Positions 16,920 through 28,293 are shown, counted from the stretch's first letter. The stretch: 64,000 bases of DNA from Gemmatimonadota bacterium (GCA_016194585.1 JACQBG010000041.1:1-64000), one strand, 5' to 3'. Translations and numbers: made by a program. Notes: a model not told the origin generated them from the sequence alone.

Positions 16920-19007
16920 GTGAACGACCGCCTCATCGCGCTCCACGCGCGCCTCGTCCCGCTGGCGGGCACGGTGGCGTTGGCGTTCGCCGCGTGGCTC
17001 GACACGTCGTGGGCCGTTCACCTCCTGCCGTTCGTGGCGCTCGTCGTCGCGACGGTCGAGTTCCGCCGGCACCAGCTGCCCGTCACGAAGTACGGCGCGC
17101 TGAACCTGCTGATGATCATCGCCACGGGGGGCTCGCTCGTCGTCGGCCCCACGACGGCGGCGCTCGCGCTGTTCGTCGGCCTCCTCGCCGCCGATTGGAT
17201 GATACTGCGCAAGCAGCTCGAGGTGTCGTGGATCAACGCCGGACGCGAGACGCTCGCGCTCTTCGTCTCGTACGGTCTCTACGCGTGGGCGGCGCACCTC
17301 CTCGGCGCGGCCGGCGGGGCCGCGACGGGACCCGAGTTCATCCCGGCGATGGCGCTCTTCCTGCTCGCGCACTTCGTCGTGAGCCGGTTGCTGCTGTACT
17401 TCTCGCTCCTCGTGCGCGGGAAGCTGCTGCGCGAGGAGCGCAACCTCATCCTCCGCTACGAGGTGCTCACCTACGGCGCCGGCGCGACGGCCGTGGCCGT
17501 CATCGTCACCGCGCTGCAGCTGCTCGGATGGCTCGGCACCGCGGTCGTGGGGGCGGTGATCCTCTTCGCGGGATTGCTGCTCCGCCGCATCATCGAGGAA
17601 TCGATCGCCGCCGAGGAGCTGAACACGATCCTCGCGATGGAGCAGGTCATCGCCAGTGATCGCGGGCTGGCCGAGGCGATCCGCCGAATCGAGGCGCTCG
17701 CGCACCGGCTCGTCGACTGGCGGGCGCTGCGCATCAGCCGCATCGTCGACGGCCACGCGATGGTGGCCTACCAGGGCGGCGTCGGGCTGCTCGAGACGCC
17801 CGTGCCTGCCGCCGCCGACGGCGCGCGGCTGCGCTCGCTGGCGCTCGAGAGCGAGGAGCCCGTCATCATCCGCGACTCGACGCGCGACGCGCGCATCGAG
17901 CGGCCGCGCCCCGAAGTCCGCTCGGCGCTTGCCGTCGCGCTCCGCTTCGGCGAACGCAGCGTCGGCATCCTCGAGCTGGAACATCACAAGGCGAACGCCT
18001 ATGGCGCGAAGGAGGCGATGCTCGTCAAGCGCTTCGCCAACCAGCTCGCGACCACGCTGCACATCTACGACCTGCGCGGCCCGCTCCTCGACACCGTGAA
18101 GAAGCTCAGCGAGGAACTGGCGACGCTCACGGAATCGGCGAACCGGCTGCAGGCCGGCGGCGAGTCGGTGGCGTTCACCGTGCAGGACATCACGCGCGGC
18201 ATCGCCGAAGAGGCAGAGGAAGTACGGTCCAGTCTCGAGATGTCGCAGCGCATGCTCGAGGCGACGGGGCGCGTCGTCGCCGATGCCCGGGAAGCGGCGG
18301 CGACCAGTCGCGCCGCCACCGACACGGCGGCGGCGAGCCAGGGGCAGATCGGCACGGCCATCGAGCGGCTCGTCGGCGCGAAGAGCTTCGTCAGCGAGAG
18401 CGCCTGGCAGGTCTCGGCGCTCACCGCGGCGACGTCGCGCATCACCGAATTCATCACCGTCATCGCGCAGATCGCCGACCAGACCAATCTCCTCGCGTTG
18501 AACGCGGCGATCGAAGCGGCGCGTGCCGGCGCCGAGGGGCGCGGGTTCGCGGTCGTCGCCGAGGAAGTGCGGGCGCTCGCGGAGCAGAGCCGCAAGGCGA
18601 GCGACCAGGCGGGGGAGATCCTCGTCGATTTCTCGTCGCAGATGCGCCGCATCGGCGAGCAGATGGGGAGCGGCGAAGCGCTCGTCGCCGACGTCGAGCA
18701 ACTCTCGACCGGCTCGAGCGTCGCCCTCGAACAGATCGTGAGTGGCACCGCGCGGAGCGCTGACCGCGCCCAGCGCATCGTCGGCAACGCCGAATCGCAG
18801 CAGGCGGAATTCGCCGTGCTGCTCGATCGCGTCGCCCGCGTGTCGGAGATCGCCGAGCGCAATCGCGTGGGCGCCGTGCAGGTGGCCGACTCCGCGGTCG
18901 ACCAGGCCTCGGCGCTGCGCGAGCTCACCGGCGCCGTGCAGGGCCTTCGGGAGGTCGTGACGAGCCTGAACGACCTCGCGCAGCGCATCACCACCACGGT
19001 GGTCTGA
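16920..19007 (+). CDS. Membrane chemoreceptor-like protein with GAF-like and MCP signalling domains
   Basis: A 695-residue protein. About six hydrophobic segments cover residues 10-235; a GAF-like sensor domain lies at about 245-395 ([47 protein letters not shown]); and the C-terminal third is a methyl-accepting chemotaxis signalling domain with the hairpin-tip motif [20 protein letters not shown] and [17 protein letters not shown]. Such proteins normally control CheA. No che genes are in the window. It starts with GTG just after trpA and its stop overlaps the next ATG (TGATG). Neither a methyltransferase nor a ligand can be named from sequence. Confidence 0.85.
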   Translation: MNDRLIALHARLVPLAGTVALAFAAWLDTSWAVHLLPFVALVVATVEFRRHQLPVTKYGALNLLMIIATGGSLVVGPTTAALALFVGLLAADWMILRKQLEVSWINAGRETLALFVSYGLYAWAAHLLGAAGGAATGPEFIPAMALFLLAHFVVSRLLLYFSLLVRGKLLREERNLILRYEVLTYGAGATAVAVIVTALQLLGWLGTAVVGAVILFAGLLLRRIIEESIAAEELNTILAMEQVIASDRGLAEAIRRIEALAHRLVDWRALRISRIVDGHAMVAYQGGVGLLETPVPAAADGARLRSLALESEEPVIIRDSTRDARIERPRPEVRSALAVALRFGERSVGILELEHHKANAYGAKEAMLVKRFANQLATTLHIYDLRGPLLDTVKKLSEELATLTESANRLQAGGESVAFTVQDITRGIAEEAEEVRSSLEMSQRMLEATGRVVADAREAAATSRAATDTAAASQGQIGTAIERLVGAKSFVSESAWQVSALTAATSRITEFITVIAQIADQTNLLALNAAIEAARAGAEGRGFAVVAEEVRALAEQSRKASDQAGEILVDFSSQMRRIGEQMGSGEALVADVEQLSTGSSVALEQIVSGTARSADRAQRIVGNAESQQAEFAVLLDRVARVSEIAERNRVGAVQVADSAVDQASALRELTGAVQGLREVVTSLNDLAQRITTTVV

Positions 19008-19558
19008 TGGCGCCGAACGCGATGCGGCTCCCGGATTGGGCGCAGGTCGGGGACAAGCGGCGCGCTCACATCGAGCGCGTCACCGCGCTGCTCGATCGCT
19101 GGGCGCACGAGATGCATCTGGCGAGCAACGACGCGGCCGCGTGGCACGACGTCGGCCTCTGGCACGATGCGCTGCGCGACGCGCCCGAGCCGGAACTGCG
19201 CGCCCTCACGGCCAGCGGTCCGTTCTCCGACGCGCCCCCCGACGTCCTGCATGGCCCCGCCGCGGCGACCTACCTCGAGCGGCATGGCGAGTCGCGAACT
19301 GGCGTGATCCTCGCGGTGCGCTACCACACGGTCGGGAATCCCGCGTGGGACCGCACCGGGCGCGCGCTCTTCATGGCCGATTTCCTCGAGCCCGGACGGC
19401 GCTTCCAGCAGGCCGACCGCGCGTTCCTCGCCGCCCAGTTGCCGCGCGACTTCGACGGCGTGTTCCGGCAGGTCGTGCGCATGCGCCTCGAGTGGACGTT
19501 GCGCGAGGGGAAGGCGCTCTTCCCCGAGAGCGTGGGGCTGTGGAACTCGGTACGCTAG
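19007..19558 (+). CDS. YqeK-like HD-domain hydrolase
   Basis: The 183-residue protein has the HD-domain layout of YqeK, a bacterial diadenosine tetraphosphate hydrolase: H21 in RRAHIERV, H53-D54 in GLWHDALRD, H82 in VLHGPAAATYL, H107 in AVRYHTVG, D125, and MADFLEPGRRF near the family's conserved LADYIEP. These residues would bind a metal pair. The usual HD motif, LLHDYAK, is LWHDALR here, so substrate specificity may differ. The ATG overlaps the previous stop (TGATG). The next gene encodes a LytR_C protein, a pairing seen elsewhere with yqeK (family knowledge). Confidence 0.75.
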   Translation: MAPNAMRLPDWAQVGDKRRAHIERVTALLDRWAHEMHLASNDAAAWHDVGLWHDALRDAPEPELRALTASGPFSDAPPDVLHGPAAATYLERHGESRTGVILAVRYHTVGNPAWDRTGRALFMADFLEPGRRFQQADRAFLAAQLPRDFDGVFRQVVRMRLEWTLREGKALFPESVGLWNSVR

Positions 19559-20016
19559 ACACGGCGCCCCGTCGCGGGCGCCACATCGGACGGTGGATCC
19601 TGCTCGCCCTGGTCGTCCTCGGCGGCGCGGGATGGGCGGCATATCGGTACCGCTCCTGGCGGCGCTTCACCGCGACGCCCGCGGCCGCGTCGCGACCGGT
19701 CGGGCGTGTCGTCCCGGAGAGCCTCCATGTGCGGGTCGAGGTGCTCAACGCCACGGGGACCAGGGGGCTCGCCCGCCAGGCGATGTTCGCCATGCGCGAC
19801 GCGGGATTCGACGTCGTCTCCTACGGCAACTCGAGCGAGCCGCAGGACTCGTCGCTCGTGCTCGACCGCAGCGGCCACGCCGACTGGGCGGCGCTCGCCG
19901 TCAGGGCCCTCGGCGCGGCGCGCGCCGAAGCGCGCCCCGACACCTCACGGTATCTGGACCTCACGATCCTCATCGGCCGTCGCTGGACGCCGCCGGGCGA
20001 GCCGCTCCACCCGTAG
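19540..20016 (+). CDS. Membrane-anchored LytR_C-domain protein
   Basis: 158 residues from a GTG at 19540, 19 bases inside the yqeK-like gene. A single membrane anchor (about 17-36, WILLALVVLGGAGWAAYRY) is followed by an about 85-residue LytR_C-like domain beginning LHVRVEVLNATGTRGLARQ and ending DLTILIGRRW. The domain occurs at the C-terminus of cell-wall LytR-CpsA-Psr proteins and alone in small envelope proteins; no catalytic LCP domain is present. The 3' end overlaps the convergent rlmN gene by 72 bases. Confidence 0.75.
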   Translation: MELGTLDTAPRRGRHIGRWILLALVVLGGAGWAAYRYRSWRRFTATPAAASRPVGRVVPESLHVRVEVLNATGTRGLARQAMFAMRDAGFDVVSYGNSSEPQDSSLVLDRSGHADWAALAVRALGAARAEARPDTSRYLDLTILIGRRWTPPGEPLHP

Positions 20017-21027
20017 CTGTCCGCACGCGGCGGCGATGTCCATGCCGCGGCTCTTCCGGATGGCAACTTCCACACCCAGGCCGCGGATGGTGCGCGCGAA
20101 CTTCGCGATCTCCGACGGTGACGTCGGGGTGAACCCCATCGCGCCGCCGGGATGCAGCGGGATCAGGTTCACGAACGCACGACACCGCTTGGCGAGCGCG
20201 GCGAGCATCCTCGCGTGCTCCGGCTGGTCGTTCACGCCGCCGAGCATCACGTACTCGAACGTCACCCGGCGGTCGAACGTCGCCGCGGCGGCGATCACGT
20301 CGTCGAGCGGGAACTTGATGTTCACCGGCATGAGCGTGGCGCGCAGCGCATCGCTCGGCGCGTGCACCGAGATCGCGAGGCGGAACTGCTCCGGTCGCAG
20401 CGCCAGCGCCTCGATGCCGGGGAGCCAGCCGACCGTCGAGATGGTGATGTGGCGCGCGCCGATCCCGAAGCCCTTCGGGCTGTTGAGGATGGTCAGCACC
20501 GTGTCGACCGACTTCCAGTTCATGAGCGGCTCGCCCATCCCCATGAACACGATGTTCGTCGCCCGCAACGGCGGGTCGAGCAGCGCCAGTTCGCGCACCT
20601 GCCCCGCGATCTCCGACGGCGTGAGGTTCCGCGCGAACCCCATCGCGCCGGTGGCGCAGAAGGCGCAGGCGAGCGGGCACCCGGCCTGCGACGAGATGCA
20701 GAAGGTGAGGCGTCCGTCGTCCGGGATCGCGACGGTCTCGATCGCCTGCCCGTCGTGCATGCGGAAGAGGAACTTCCGCGTGCCGTCCGTCGATTCCTGG
20801 TGCGCCGACAACCCGAGGCGCGGAAGCTCGAAGTGCTCGGCGAGCCGCGCGCGGAAGGCGGCGGGGAGGTCGCTCATCGCCTCGAACGTCGCCACCGGCG
20901 ACGCCCAGAGATGGCGCGCGGCCTGGCTGCCCCGGTACGCACCTTCGCCCTGGGCCACCGCGAACTCGCGGAGCGCGAGCTCCGCGTCTGCCGGCGACAG
21001 GTCGAGCAGGTTCACGCGCGCGCTCAC
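19945..21027 (-). CDS. rlmN: 23S rRNA/tRNA (adenine-C2)-methyltransferase RlmN
   Basis: RlmN (360 residues) is a radical-SAM enzyme that methylates A2503 of 23S rRNA and A37 of some tRNAs. The iron-sulfur motif CPLACAFC and FCISSQAG, VFMGMGEPLMN, ISTVGWLPGI and the C-terminal MDIAAACGQL carry the conserved cysteines. Most RlmN proteins end soon after CGQL; here about 20 more residues overlap the end of the LytR_C gene on the other strand. GTG at 21027 overlaps the stop of the upstream gene (GTGA). The frame is open far upstream, but only antisense to the next gene. Confidence 0.95.
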   Translation of the reverse strand: MSARVNLLDLSPADAELALREFAVAQGEGAYRGSQAARHLWASPVATFEAMSDLPAAFRARLAEHFELPRLGLSAHQESTDGTRKFLFRMHDGQAIETVAIPDDGRLTFCISSQAGCPLACAFCATGAMGFARNLTPSEIAGQVRELALLDPPLRATNIVFMGMGEPLMNWKSVDTVLTILNSPKGFGIGARHITISTVGWLPGIEALALRPEQFRLAISVHAPSDALRATLMPVNIKFPLDDVIAAAATFDRRVTFEYVMLGGVNDQPEHARMLAALAKRCRAFVNLIPLHPGGAMGFTPTSPSEIAKFARTIRGLGVEVAIRKSRGMDIAAACGQLRVERLARRRPATADEDREVQIP

Positions 21028-21920
21028 GGGAACACGGAGCTGAGGGTGAACTGATAGCTGGGGGCGAAGCCGTTCGGCGTCTCCTCGCGCGCCACCCCCA
21101 CGAGATACCCCCCGTGGTGGAACACGACGCCGAACCGCATGCGCCAGTTCGTCTGTTGGTAGATCGCCGTCTCGGCCGTGCCGACGCGCACTTCCAGCTT
21201 GTCCCATCGTCCCGAGCCGTAGACGAAGTGCTCGGTGTAGAGGCCGTTCGCGCGCTGGAACGAATAGCCGGCGCGGATCGTGTGCGACGTGTCGCGCGCG
21301 ATCACCCGCGCATCCACGCCGGCGAGCAGCGACGCCGTCTCGCGCGACATCGCCGAGGGACTCAGGAGGAAACTCGACGCGCCGACGCGGAGGTCGAGCG
21401 GCGTGAGGTGGTCGGCGACGACGCCGACGTCGACCGACGTGCTCGTGCGGCTCACGTCGTCGAGGCGGCCGTTGCGACTGCGCACGGCGATGCCGGCGAC
21501 GAGGTGTGGGAGCAGGCGACGCGACGCCTGCAGCGAGAGCAATACGGTCTGGTACTGGATCTCGTCGCCGATCGTGAGCGGGTCGGTGTCGGTGCGCAGC
21601 AGCTTGCCGACGTTGGCGCGTGTCATCGACGCGGTGTACGTGGTGCCGAGCCATGCGTGCGAGACCGCGAAGAATTGCGCGGTCACGGCGACGTCGGTGG
21701 GGGCGTTCATGGAACCCACCGAGAGCCGCCAGCGGTTGCTGTCGGCGAGCTCGGTCGCGGCAGGATTCCAGATGCCGGCGCCACTCACGCCCCCCGTCGC
21801 CGGAGCCTCGACGACCAGGCCGATCGGGAAGGTGAGGAGGTCGCGCCCCGGGATCGCGCTCGATTGGGCTGCGGCGCACACAGGGAGGGTCAGGACTACG
21901 GCAAAAGCTTTGCGCCACAT
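21024..21920 (-). CDS. Outer-membrane-type protein, unassigned family
   Basis: 298 residues with a clear signal peptide (MWRKAFAVVLTLPVCAAAQ, cleavage near AAAQS). The rest shows alternating beta-strand-like segments (SLLAGVDARVIARD, GRWDKLEVRVGTAE, NWRMRFGVVFHHGGYLVGVA) and ends in an aromatic-proximal terminus (QFTLSSVFP), as in outer-membrane barrels. The segment GGVSGAGIWNPAA resembles the start of PorV/PorQ-like barrels (an impression, not a match I can prove). It is co-transcribed with rlmN by a four-base overlap. The function is unknown. Confidence 0.65.
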   Translation of the reverse strand: MWRKAFAVVLTLPVCAAAQSSAIPGRDLLTFPIGLVVEAPATGGVSGAGIWNPAATELADSNRWRLSVGSMNAPTDVAVTAQFFAVSHAWLGTTYTASMTRANVGKLLRTDTDPLTIGDEIQYQTVLLSLQASRRLLPHLVAGIAVRSRNGRLDDVSRTSTSVDVGVVADHLTPLDLRVGASSFLLSPSAMSRETASLLAGVDARVIARDTSHTIRAGYSFQRANGLYTEHFVYGSGRWDKLEVRVGTAETAIYQQTNWRMRFGVVFHHGGYLVGVAREETPNGFAPSYQFTLSSVFP

Positions 21921-22023
21921 ACACTTGAAGCTATCGGGAGAGAGGGGGGACGGTCAACCCGTCAGCTACCACCAAGTGACGGCGTGCCTTATATTTATCC
22001 CACTTCCGCCCGGAGTCCGACTG

Positions 22024-22479
22024 TTGCTCAGCGAGCTGCTCTCAACGGAGCGCGTGCGCGTTCCGCTCGGCAGCCATGCCAAGGCCGATCTGCTTCGCGA
22101 ACTGGTGCGTCTGGCCGTCCCCGATGCCGACGCGCCGACGTTCGATGGCATCGTCGCGGCGGTCGAGGACCGTGAGCGGCAGGTCAGCACCGCGATGGGG
22201 GGTGGACTCGCCGTGCCGCACGGCCGCACGGACCTCGCGCCCGAGCTTCGGCTCGCGGCCGGACTCATCGACTCGGTGCCGGATTACGAGTCGCCCGACG
22301 GCGCCCCGGTACGCGTGGTGTTCCTCGTGCTCACGCCGGAGTCGGCGACGGGGCAGCACGTGAAAGTGCTGTCGCGCATCGCGCGGATCATGCACGCGCC
22401 GGACTCGCGCGCCGCGCTCGTGGGCGCGACCACGGCGGCCGGATTCCTCGACGCCATCCGCCGGGCCGAGGCCGCGTGA
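22024..22479 (+). CDS. PTS EIIA type-2 (EIIA-Ntr-like) domain protein
   Basis: A 151-residue stand-alone EIIA domain of the fructose/nitrogen phosphotransferase type. The phosphoacceptor histidine is H66 in MGGGLAVPHGRT; the C-terminal VKVLSRIARIMH matches the family. No EIIB or EIIC is nearby, so a regulatory role is more likely than sugar uptake. The start is unclear: TTG at 22024 has GGAG eight bases upstream; CTG at 22021 and GTG at 21977 are alternatives. The stop overlaps the VanZ-like gene (GTGA). Confidence 0.8.
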   Translation: MLSELLSTERVRVPLGSHAKADLLRELVRLAVPDADAPTFDGIVAAVEDRERQVSTAMGGGLAVPHGRTDLAPELRLAAGLIDSVPDYESPDGAPVRVVFLVLTPESATGQHVKVLSRIARIMHAPDSRAALVGATTAAGFLDAIRRAEAA

Positions 22480-22864
22480 ACGCGCGGGTCTCTCGGTTGG
22501 TGCCGCCGGTGGTGTGGGCGCTCGTGATCGAGGTCGCGACCTCGTGGCCCAACCCGCCCGTCCCGGGCGGGTTGCCGGAGCATTCGGACAAGGTCGTGCA
22601 CCTCGTCATGTATGGCGTGTTCGGCGCGCTGATCACGCGCTCGGTGGGCAGCGACGGATGGCGGTCGCGCGTGTTCGCGCGCGGCCTCATGGTCGTCGCC
22701 GCCATCTCGTGCTTCGGCGCGCTCGACGAGTGGCATCAGCAGTTCATCCCGGGGCGCAGCATGGAGCTCGGCGACTGGATCGCCGACACCACCGGTGCTC
22801 TCCTCGGGTTCCTCTTCTCCACCTTCATGGCCGGCGTCGTTCTGCGGCGCCGCGACTCACGCTC

Positions 22865-22868
<4 letters not shown>
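22476..22868 (+). CDS. VanZ-like family membrane protein
   Basis: 130 residues with about four hydrophobic segments. Motifs HSDKVVHLVMYGVFGALI and GALDEWHQQFIPGRSMELGDWI are the conserved VanZ-family signatures (KxxH and DExxQxxxxxRxxxxxDxxxDxxG). The family includes the teicoplanin-resistance accessory protein VanZ, but most members have unknown roles in the envelope. GTG start overlaps the EIIA stop; the stop overlaps aspS. Nothing suggests antibiotic resistance here. Confidence 0.85.
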
Positions 22869-24651
<1,783 letters not shown>

Positions 24652-24652
<1 letters not shown>

Positions 24653-25635
24653 TGGCCGACGGCATGCTGACGTCGTCGTCGGGCACCGATCAGGTGACGC
24701 AGCGGCTCTCGACGGAGGGGGCCGACCTGCTGACGCTCGCCGGCGTCGCCGACGCGAACCTGGTCGAGTTGCAGAAGCTGCTCCCGGTGCGGGTCACGTT
24801 GCGGGGCGACGCGATGGCGTTGACCGGCGCGGTCGAGGCGGTGGAGAAGGCGGCGGTCGTGGCGCAGCGGATGATCGACGCCGCGCGCCAGCGGCAGGCG
24901 CTCGAACCGGACGACGTGCTCCGCATGTCGATGGAAGGGGGCGCGGCGTCGTCGGGCGCGCGCATCGTGCTTCCCGGGGTGCGCAAGATCATCCAGCCCA
25001 AGACGGCGGGGCAGGCGACATACCTGCAGGCCATCGCCGACAACGACATCGTCGTCGGCATCGGGCCTGCCGGCACGGGCAAGACGTACCTCGCCGTGGC
25101 GGCGGCGGTCGACGCATTGGCGCGCAAGCGTGTGCGGCGCATCGTGCTCGCGCGCCCCGCGGTCGAGGCGGGGGAGTCGCTGGGTTTCCTGCCGGGCGAC
25201 ATGCAGGCGAAGGTCGACCCGTACCTGCGTCCGCTCTACGATGCGCTCGAGGACATGATGCCCCCCGACCGCGTGCAGAAGGCGCTCGAGACGCGCATCA
25301 TCGAGATCGCGCCGCTCGCCTACATGCGCGGACGCACGCTCGCCGACGCGTTCGTGATCCTCGACGAGGCGCAGAACGCGACGTCGGCGCAGATGAAGAT
25401 GTTCCTCACGCGCCTCGGCGTGAACTCGCGGGCCGTGATCACCGGCGACAAGACGCAGGTCGACCTCCCGAAGCGCGAGGAGAGCGGGCTGTTCCAGGTG
25501 GAGCGCATTTTGCCGGGGATCGACGGCATCGCGTTCCAGTACCTGACCGACGTGGACGTCGTGCGCCACCGGCTCGTGCGCGACATCGTGAAGGCCTACG
25601 AGCGCGACGGCGTGCGCGACGGCGAGCGCGCGTGA
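24652..25635 (+). CDS. PhoH family ATPase (PhoH-like, YbeZ type)
   Basis: 327 residues. The P-loop is G138-PAGTGKT-145 and the Walker B region is AFVILDEAQNATSAQMKMFLTRLG (about 233-256); VITGDKTQVDLP follows. The N-terminal about 110 residues hold a small KH-like region. In many bacteria this PhoH paralogue (ybeZ) sits next to ybeY and is linked to ribosome and RNA metabolism (family knowledge). Here ybeY follows with a four-base overlap, which supports this assignment. The phosphate-starvation name is historical. Confidence 0.93.
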
Positions 25636-26114
25636 CCCGGCGCTTGCGCGCCCGCGGCACTGGTCGCGATGGACTCGTCGTCGCCGTCACGGCCGACGGC
25701 GTGCGATCTCCGGTCGCGGCGGCACGTCTCGCCGATGTGGTGCGGCTGGTGCTGCGCGCCGAGAAGGAGCGCGCGGCGATGATCTCGGTGACGCTGCTCG
25801 CGGACGACGCGATCGCGGCACTCAACTCGCGGCACCTGCGGCACGCCGGTCCGACCGACGTGATCTCGTTCGGGTTCCGCCGCGAACGGGGCGCGCCGCT
25901 CGTCGGCGACATCTATATCGCGCCGGGCGTGGCGCGCGTGAACGCTGCCGCAGCCGGCGTCGGCGTGCGAGAGGAGCTGGTCCGGCTGGTCGTGCACGGG
26001 GTGCTCCATGTGCTCGGCTACGACCATCCCGCCGGCGCCGGGCGCGAGGCCTCGCCGATGTGGCGGCGGCAGGAAGCGCTGCTGCGCCGGGCACTGCCCG
26101 TTCTCGCGCCATGA
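25632..26114 (+). CDS. ybeY: YbeY, rRNA maturation endoribonuclease
   Basis: 160 residues with the zinc motif HGVLHVLGYDH (three histidines) and MWRRQEALL after it. PTDVISFGFRRERG...VGDIYIAPGVA matches the family's central region. YbeY is needed for 16S rRNA 3'-end maturation and ribosome quality control. The N-terminal about 45 residues are longer than usual. The GTG start overlaps the phoH stop; an internal start (e.g. near VAVTADG) cannot be ruled out. Confidence 0.92.
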   Translation: MTRRLRARGTGRDGLVVAVTADGVRSPVAAARLADVVRLVLRAEKERAAMISVTLLADDAIAALNSRHLRHAGPTDVISFGFRRERGAPLVGDIYIAPGVARVNAAAAGVGVREELVRLVVHGVLHVLGYDHPAGAGREASPMWRRQEALLRRALPVLAP

Positions 26115-27346
26115 CGCTGCTCATGCTCGTGGTGGCGCTCGCGTCGGCCGCCGCCGCGGCCTTCTGCGCGTTCGCCGACGGCGCCCTGCTGGCGCTCGAC
26201 GAGGACGAGCCTCCAGCGTCATCGCGGGCCGCGGCGCTCCTCGCGCGGCGCGAGCCGACGCATCGCGCGCTCGCCTTCGCCCGCATCCTCGCATTGCTCT
26301 TCGCCGGCGCGGCGTCGTCGGTGGCGGTCCGCTCGTCGGGGCTGCCGGCCGCGGACGTCGCGCCGGTGGTCATCCTGCTCGGCATCGTCATCATCGTGCT
26401 CGCCGAGGTCGCGGCCCGCAGTGCCGGTGACGACCTCGGCGCGCCGGCGCTCGAGTCCATCGCCCCCGTCGTCGTGGGCATCGAGGGGGTGTTGCGCCCC
26501 GTCGTCGCGTTCGGGCGCTGGTGCGACGCGTTCCTGCTCGATCTGCTCCCGCCGCCCGCGCCGAATGCCGAGGACCGGGAGGAGAGCATCGAGCAGTTCC
26601 GGGAGGTCGTCTCGGCCGACGCGACGCCGGCCGAGGCCGTCATGCTGAAGGGGGTGTTCTCGCTCGGCCGCACGACGGTCCAGGAGATCATGGTGCCGCG
26701 GGTCGACATCGTCGGTGTCGAGAAGGAGACTTCGTGGTCGGAACTCGTCGACCGGGTGCGGAGCGCGCAGCATGCGCGGCTCGTCGTGTTCGACGGGGTC
26801 GTCGACGAGGTGGTGGGCATCCTGTACGCGAAGGACCTGCTCCCGTCGATCGTGGCCGACGTCGAGCCGGCCGGCGGCTGGCTCTCGCTCGTGCGGCCGG
26901 CGGTGTTCATCCCCGGCGGCAAGACCGTCGACGCGCAACTCCGCGAGTTCCGCGCGACGCACCGCCACATCGCCATCGTCGCCGACGAGTTCGGTGGCAC
27001 GGCGGGACTCGTGACGCTCGAGGACGCCCTCGAGTTGATCGTCGGTGACATCCGCGACGAGCACGACGCCGTCGAGCCGGAGGTCGTGCGCGGCGCCGAC
27101 GGCGCGCTCTGGCTCTCCGCGCGGATCACGCTCGAGGAGCTGACCGACCTCACCGGCCACGATTTCACGCGCGACGACGTGACGACGGTCGGTGGACTCG
27201 TCTACGAGCTCGTGGGGCAGGTGCCGCGCGCCGGTCAGATGCTCGAACTCGACGGCTATCGCTTCGTCGTCGAGCGGGTGGTCGGGCGCCGGGTCGAGCG
27301 CGTGTACGTGGTGCCGCAGCCCCGAGCGGCCGGAGGCGGCGCGTGA
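26111..27346 (+). CDS. CNNM/CorC-type membrane protein with CBS pair
   Basis: 411 residues: hydrophobic N-terminal region (DUF21-like, about 1-145), a paired CBS domain (about 190-325: GRTTVQEIMVPRVDIVGV, RLVVFDGVVDEVVGILYAKDLL, IAIVADEFGGTAGLVTLEDALE) and a C-terminal CorC_HlyC domain (about 335-400: TTVGGLVYELVGQVPRAGQ). The family exports or senses magnesium/cobalt and is often mislabelled hemolysin. The ATG at 26111 overlaps the ybeY stop (ATGA). In E. coli a corC homologue (ybeX) also follows ybeY, which fits the gene order. Confidence 0.88.
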   Translation: MTLLMLVVALASAAAAAFCAFADGALLALDEDEPPASSRAAALLARREPTHRALAFARILALLFAGAASSVAVRSSGLPAADVAPVVILLGIVIIVLAEVAARSAGDDLGAPALESIAPVVVGIEGVLRPVVAFGRWCDAFLLDLLPPPAPNAEDREESIEQFREVVSADATPAEAVMLKGVFSLGRTTVQEIMVPRVDIVGVEKETSWSELVDRVRSAQHARLVVFDGVVDEVVGILYAKDLLPSIVADVEPAGGWLSLVRPAVFIPGGKTVDAQLREFRATHRHIAIVADEFGGTAGLVTLEDALELIVGDIRDEHDAVEPEVVRGADGALWLSARITLEELTDLTGHDFTRDDVTTVGGLVYELVGQVPRAGQMLELDGYRFVVERVVGRRVERVYVVPQPRAAGGGA

Positions 27347-28293
27347 CCGGTGCGTCGCTGCTCGTCCTGTTCACGCTGCTCGTCGCGTGGCTCACGGCGG
27401 CCGCGACCGCGGTGCGTTCCGTGAGCCGCATCTGGCTGCGCCACTGGGCGGAGACGCGGCTCGGCGGGGCGCTCGAGTCGCCGGGGATCGAGCGGCCACA
27501 GCGTTTGCTCATCGCCGCCGCGATGGGCATCGCGTCGCTCGTCTTCGCGCTCGGCGCGCTGCTCGCGTTCGAGGCGGATGGGCTCGCACTGCTCCGCACC
27601 CTCGTGGTCGCGGCACTGACCCTGCTCGTCGGCGGGCAGCTCGTGCCACGCGCCGTCGCCCGGCGCTGGTCCACGGCGCTCGTCGCGACGCTGACGCCGC
27701 TCCTGCGCCTGCTGGAGTGGGGCTTCCGCCCGGTCGTCCGGCTGTCGGCGTTCATCACGCGCCCGTTGACGCGGCGCGCGGGAGCGGCGGCGGAGACGCC
27801 GCGCGACGCCCTCGAGGACCTGCTCCGCGAGGGAGAGATGGAAGGAGTCGGCGCGCCCGCCGAGAGCGCGATCATCAGCGGCGTCGTCGAGTTCGGCGAG
27901 AAGACGGTCGCCGAGGTGATGACCCCGCGTGCCGACATCGTCGCCGTCGAGCTGCGAGCGCCGGCCGCCGACATCGTCCGCATCATCGCGCAGTCGAAGT
28001 ACAGCCGGATCCCGGTCTATGACGGCGACCTCGATCACGTCGTCGGACTCGTGCACTCGTTCGACCTGCTGGCGCGCTCCGAAGCCCCGGTGAGCGTGTT
28101 GCGCAAGGTCGTCGTCGCCCCGAGCGGGGAGCGGTGCGACGAACTCATGCGCCGCCTGCTGCGCGAACGGGTCCATCTCGCCATCATTCAGGACGGCGCG
28201 GGTTCGACGCTCGGACTCGTCACGCTCGAGGATCTCGTGGAGGAGCTGGTTGGCGAGATCGGCGACGAGCACGACGAACCGCCGGCCACCTAA
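27343..28293 (+). CDS. Second CBS-pair membrane protein, lacking the CorC_HlyC domain
   Basis: 316 residues, a paralogue of the previous gene: membrane N-terminus (about 1-140), then a CBS pair (VAEVMTPRADIVAVE, KYSRIPVYDGDLDHVVGLVHSFDLL, LAIIQDGAGSTLGLVTLEDLVEELVGEIGDEHDE). It stops right after the CBS pair, so the C-terminal CorC_HlyC domain of its neighbour is absent. The GTG start overlaps the upstream stop. The two proteins may form a heteromer in which only one carries CorC_HlyC; that is inference. Confidence 0.82.
   Translation: MTGASLLVLFTLLVAWLTAAATAVRSVSRIWLRHWAETRLGGALESPGIERPQRLLIAAAMGIASLVFALGALLAFEADGLALLRTLVVAALTLLVGGQLVPRAVARRWSTALVATLTPLLRLLEWGFRPVVRLSAFITRPLTRRAGAAAETPRDALEDLLREGEMEGVGAPAESAIISGVVEFGEKTVAEVMTPRADIVAVELRAPAADIVRIIAQSKYSRIPVYDGDLDHVVGLVHSFDLLARSEAPVSVLRKVVVAPSGERCDELMRRLLRERVHLAIIQDGAGSTLGLVTLEDLVEELVGEIGDEHDEPPAT

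Noticed and set aside
19945-21924. rlmN extended upstream as a fusion to the outer-membrane-type gene
   Set aside because: The extension lies in another frame of that gene with no similarity to anything; the GTGA overlap at 21024-21027 marks the start.
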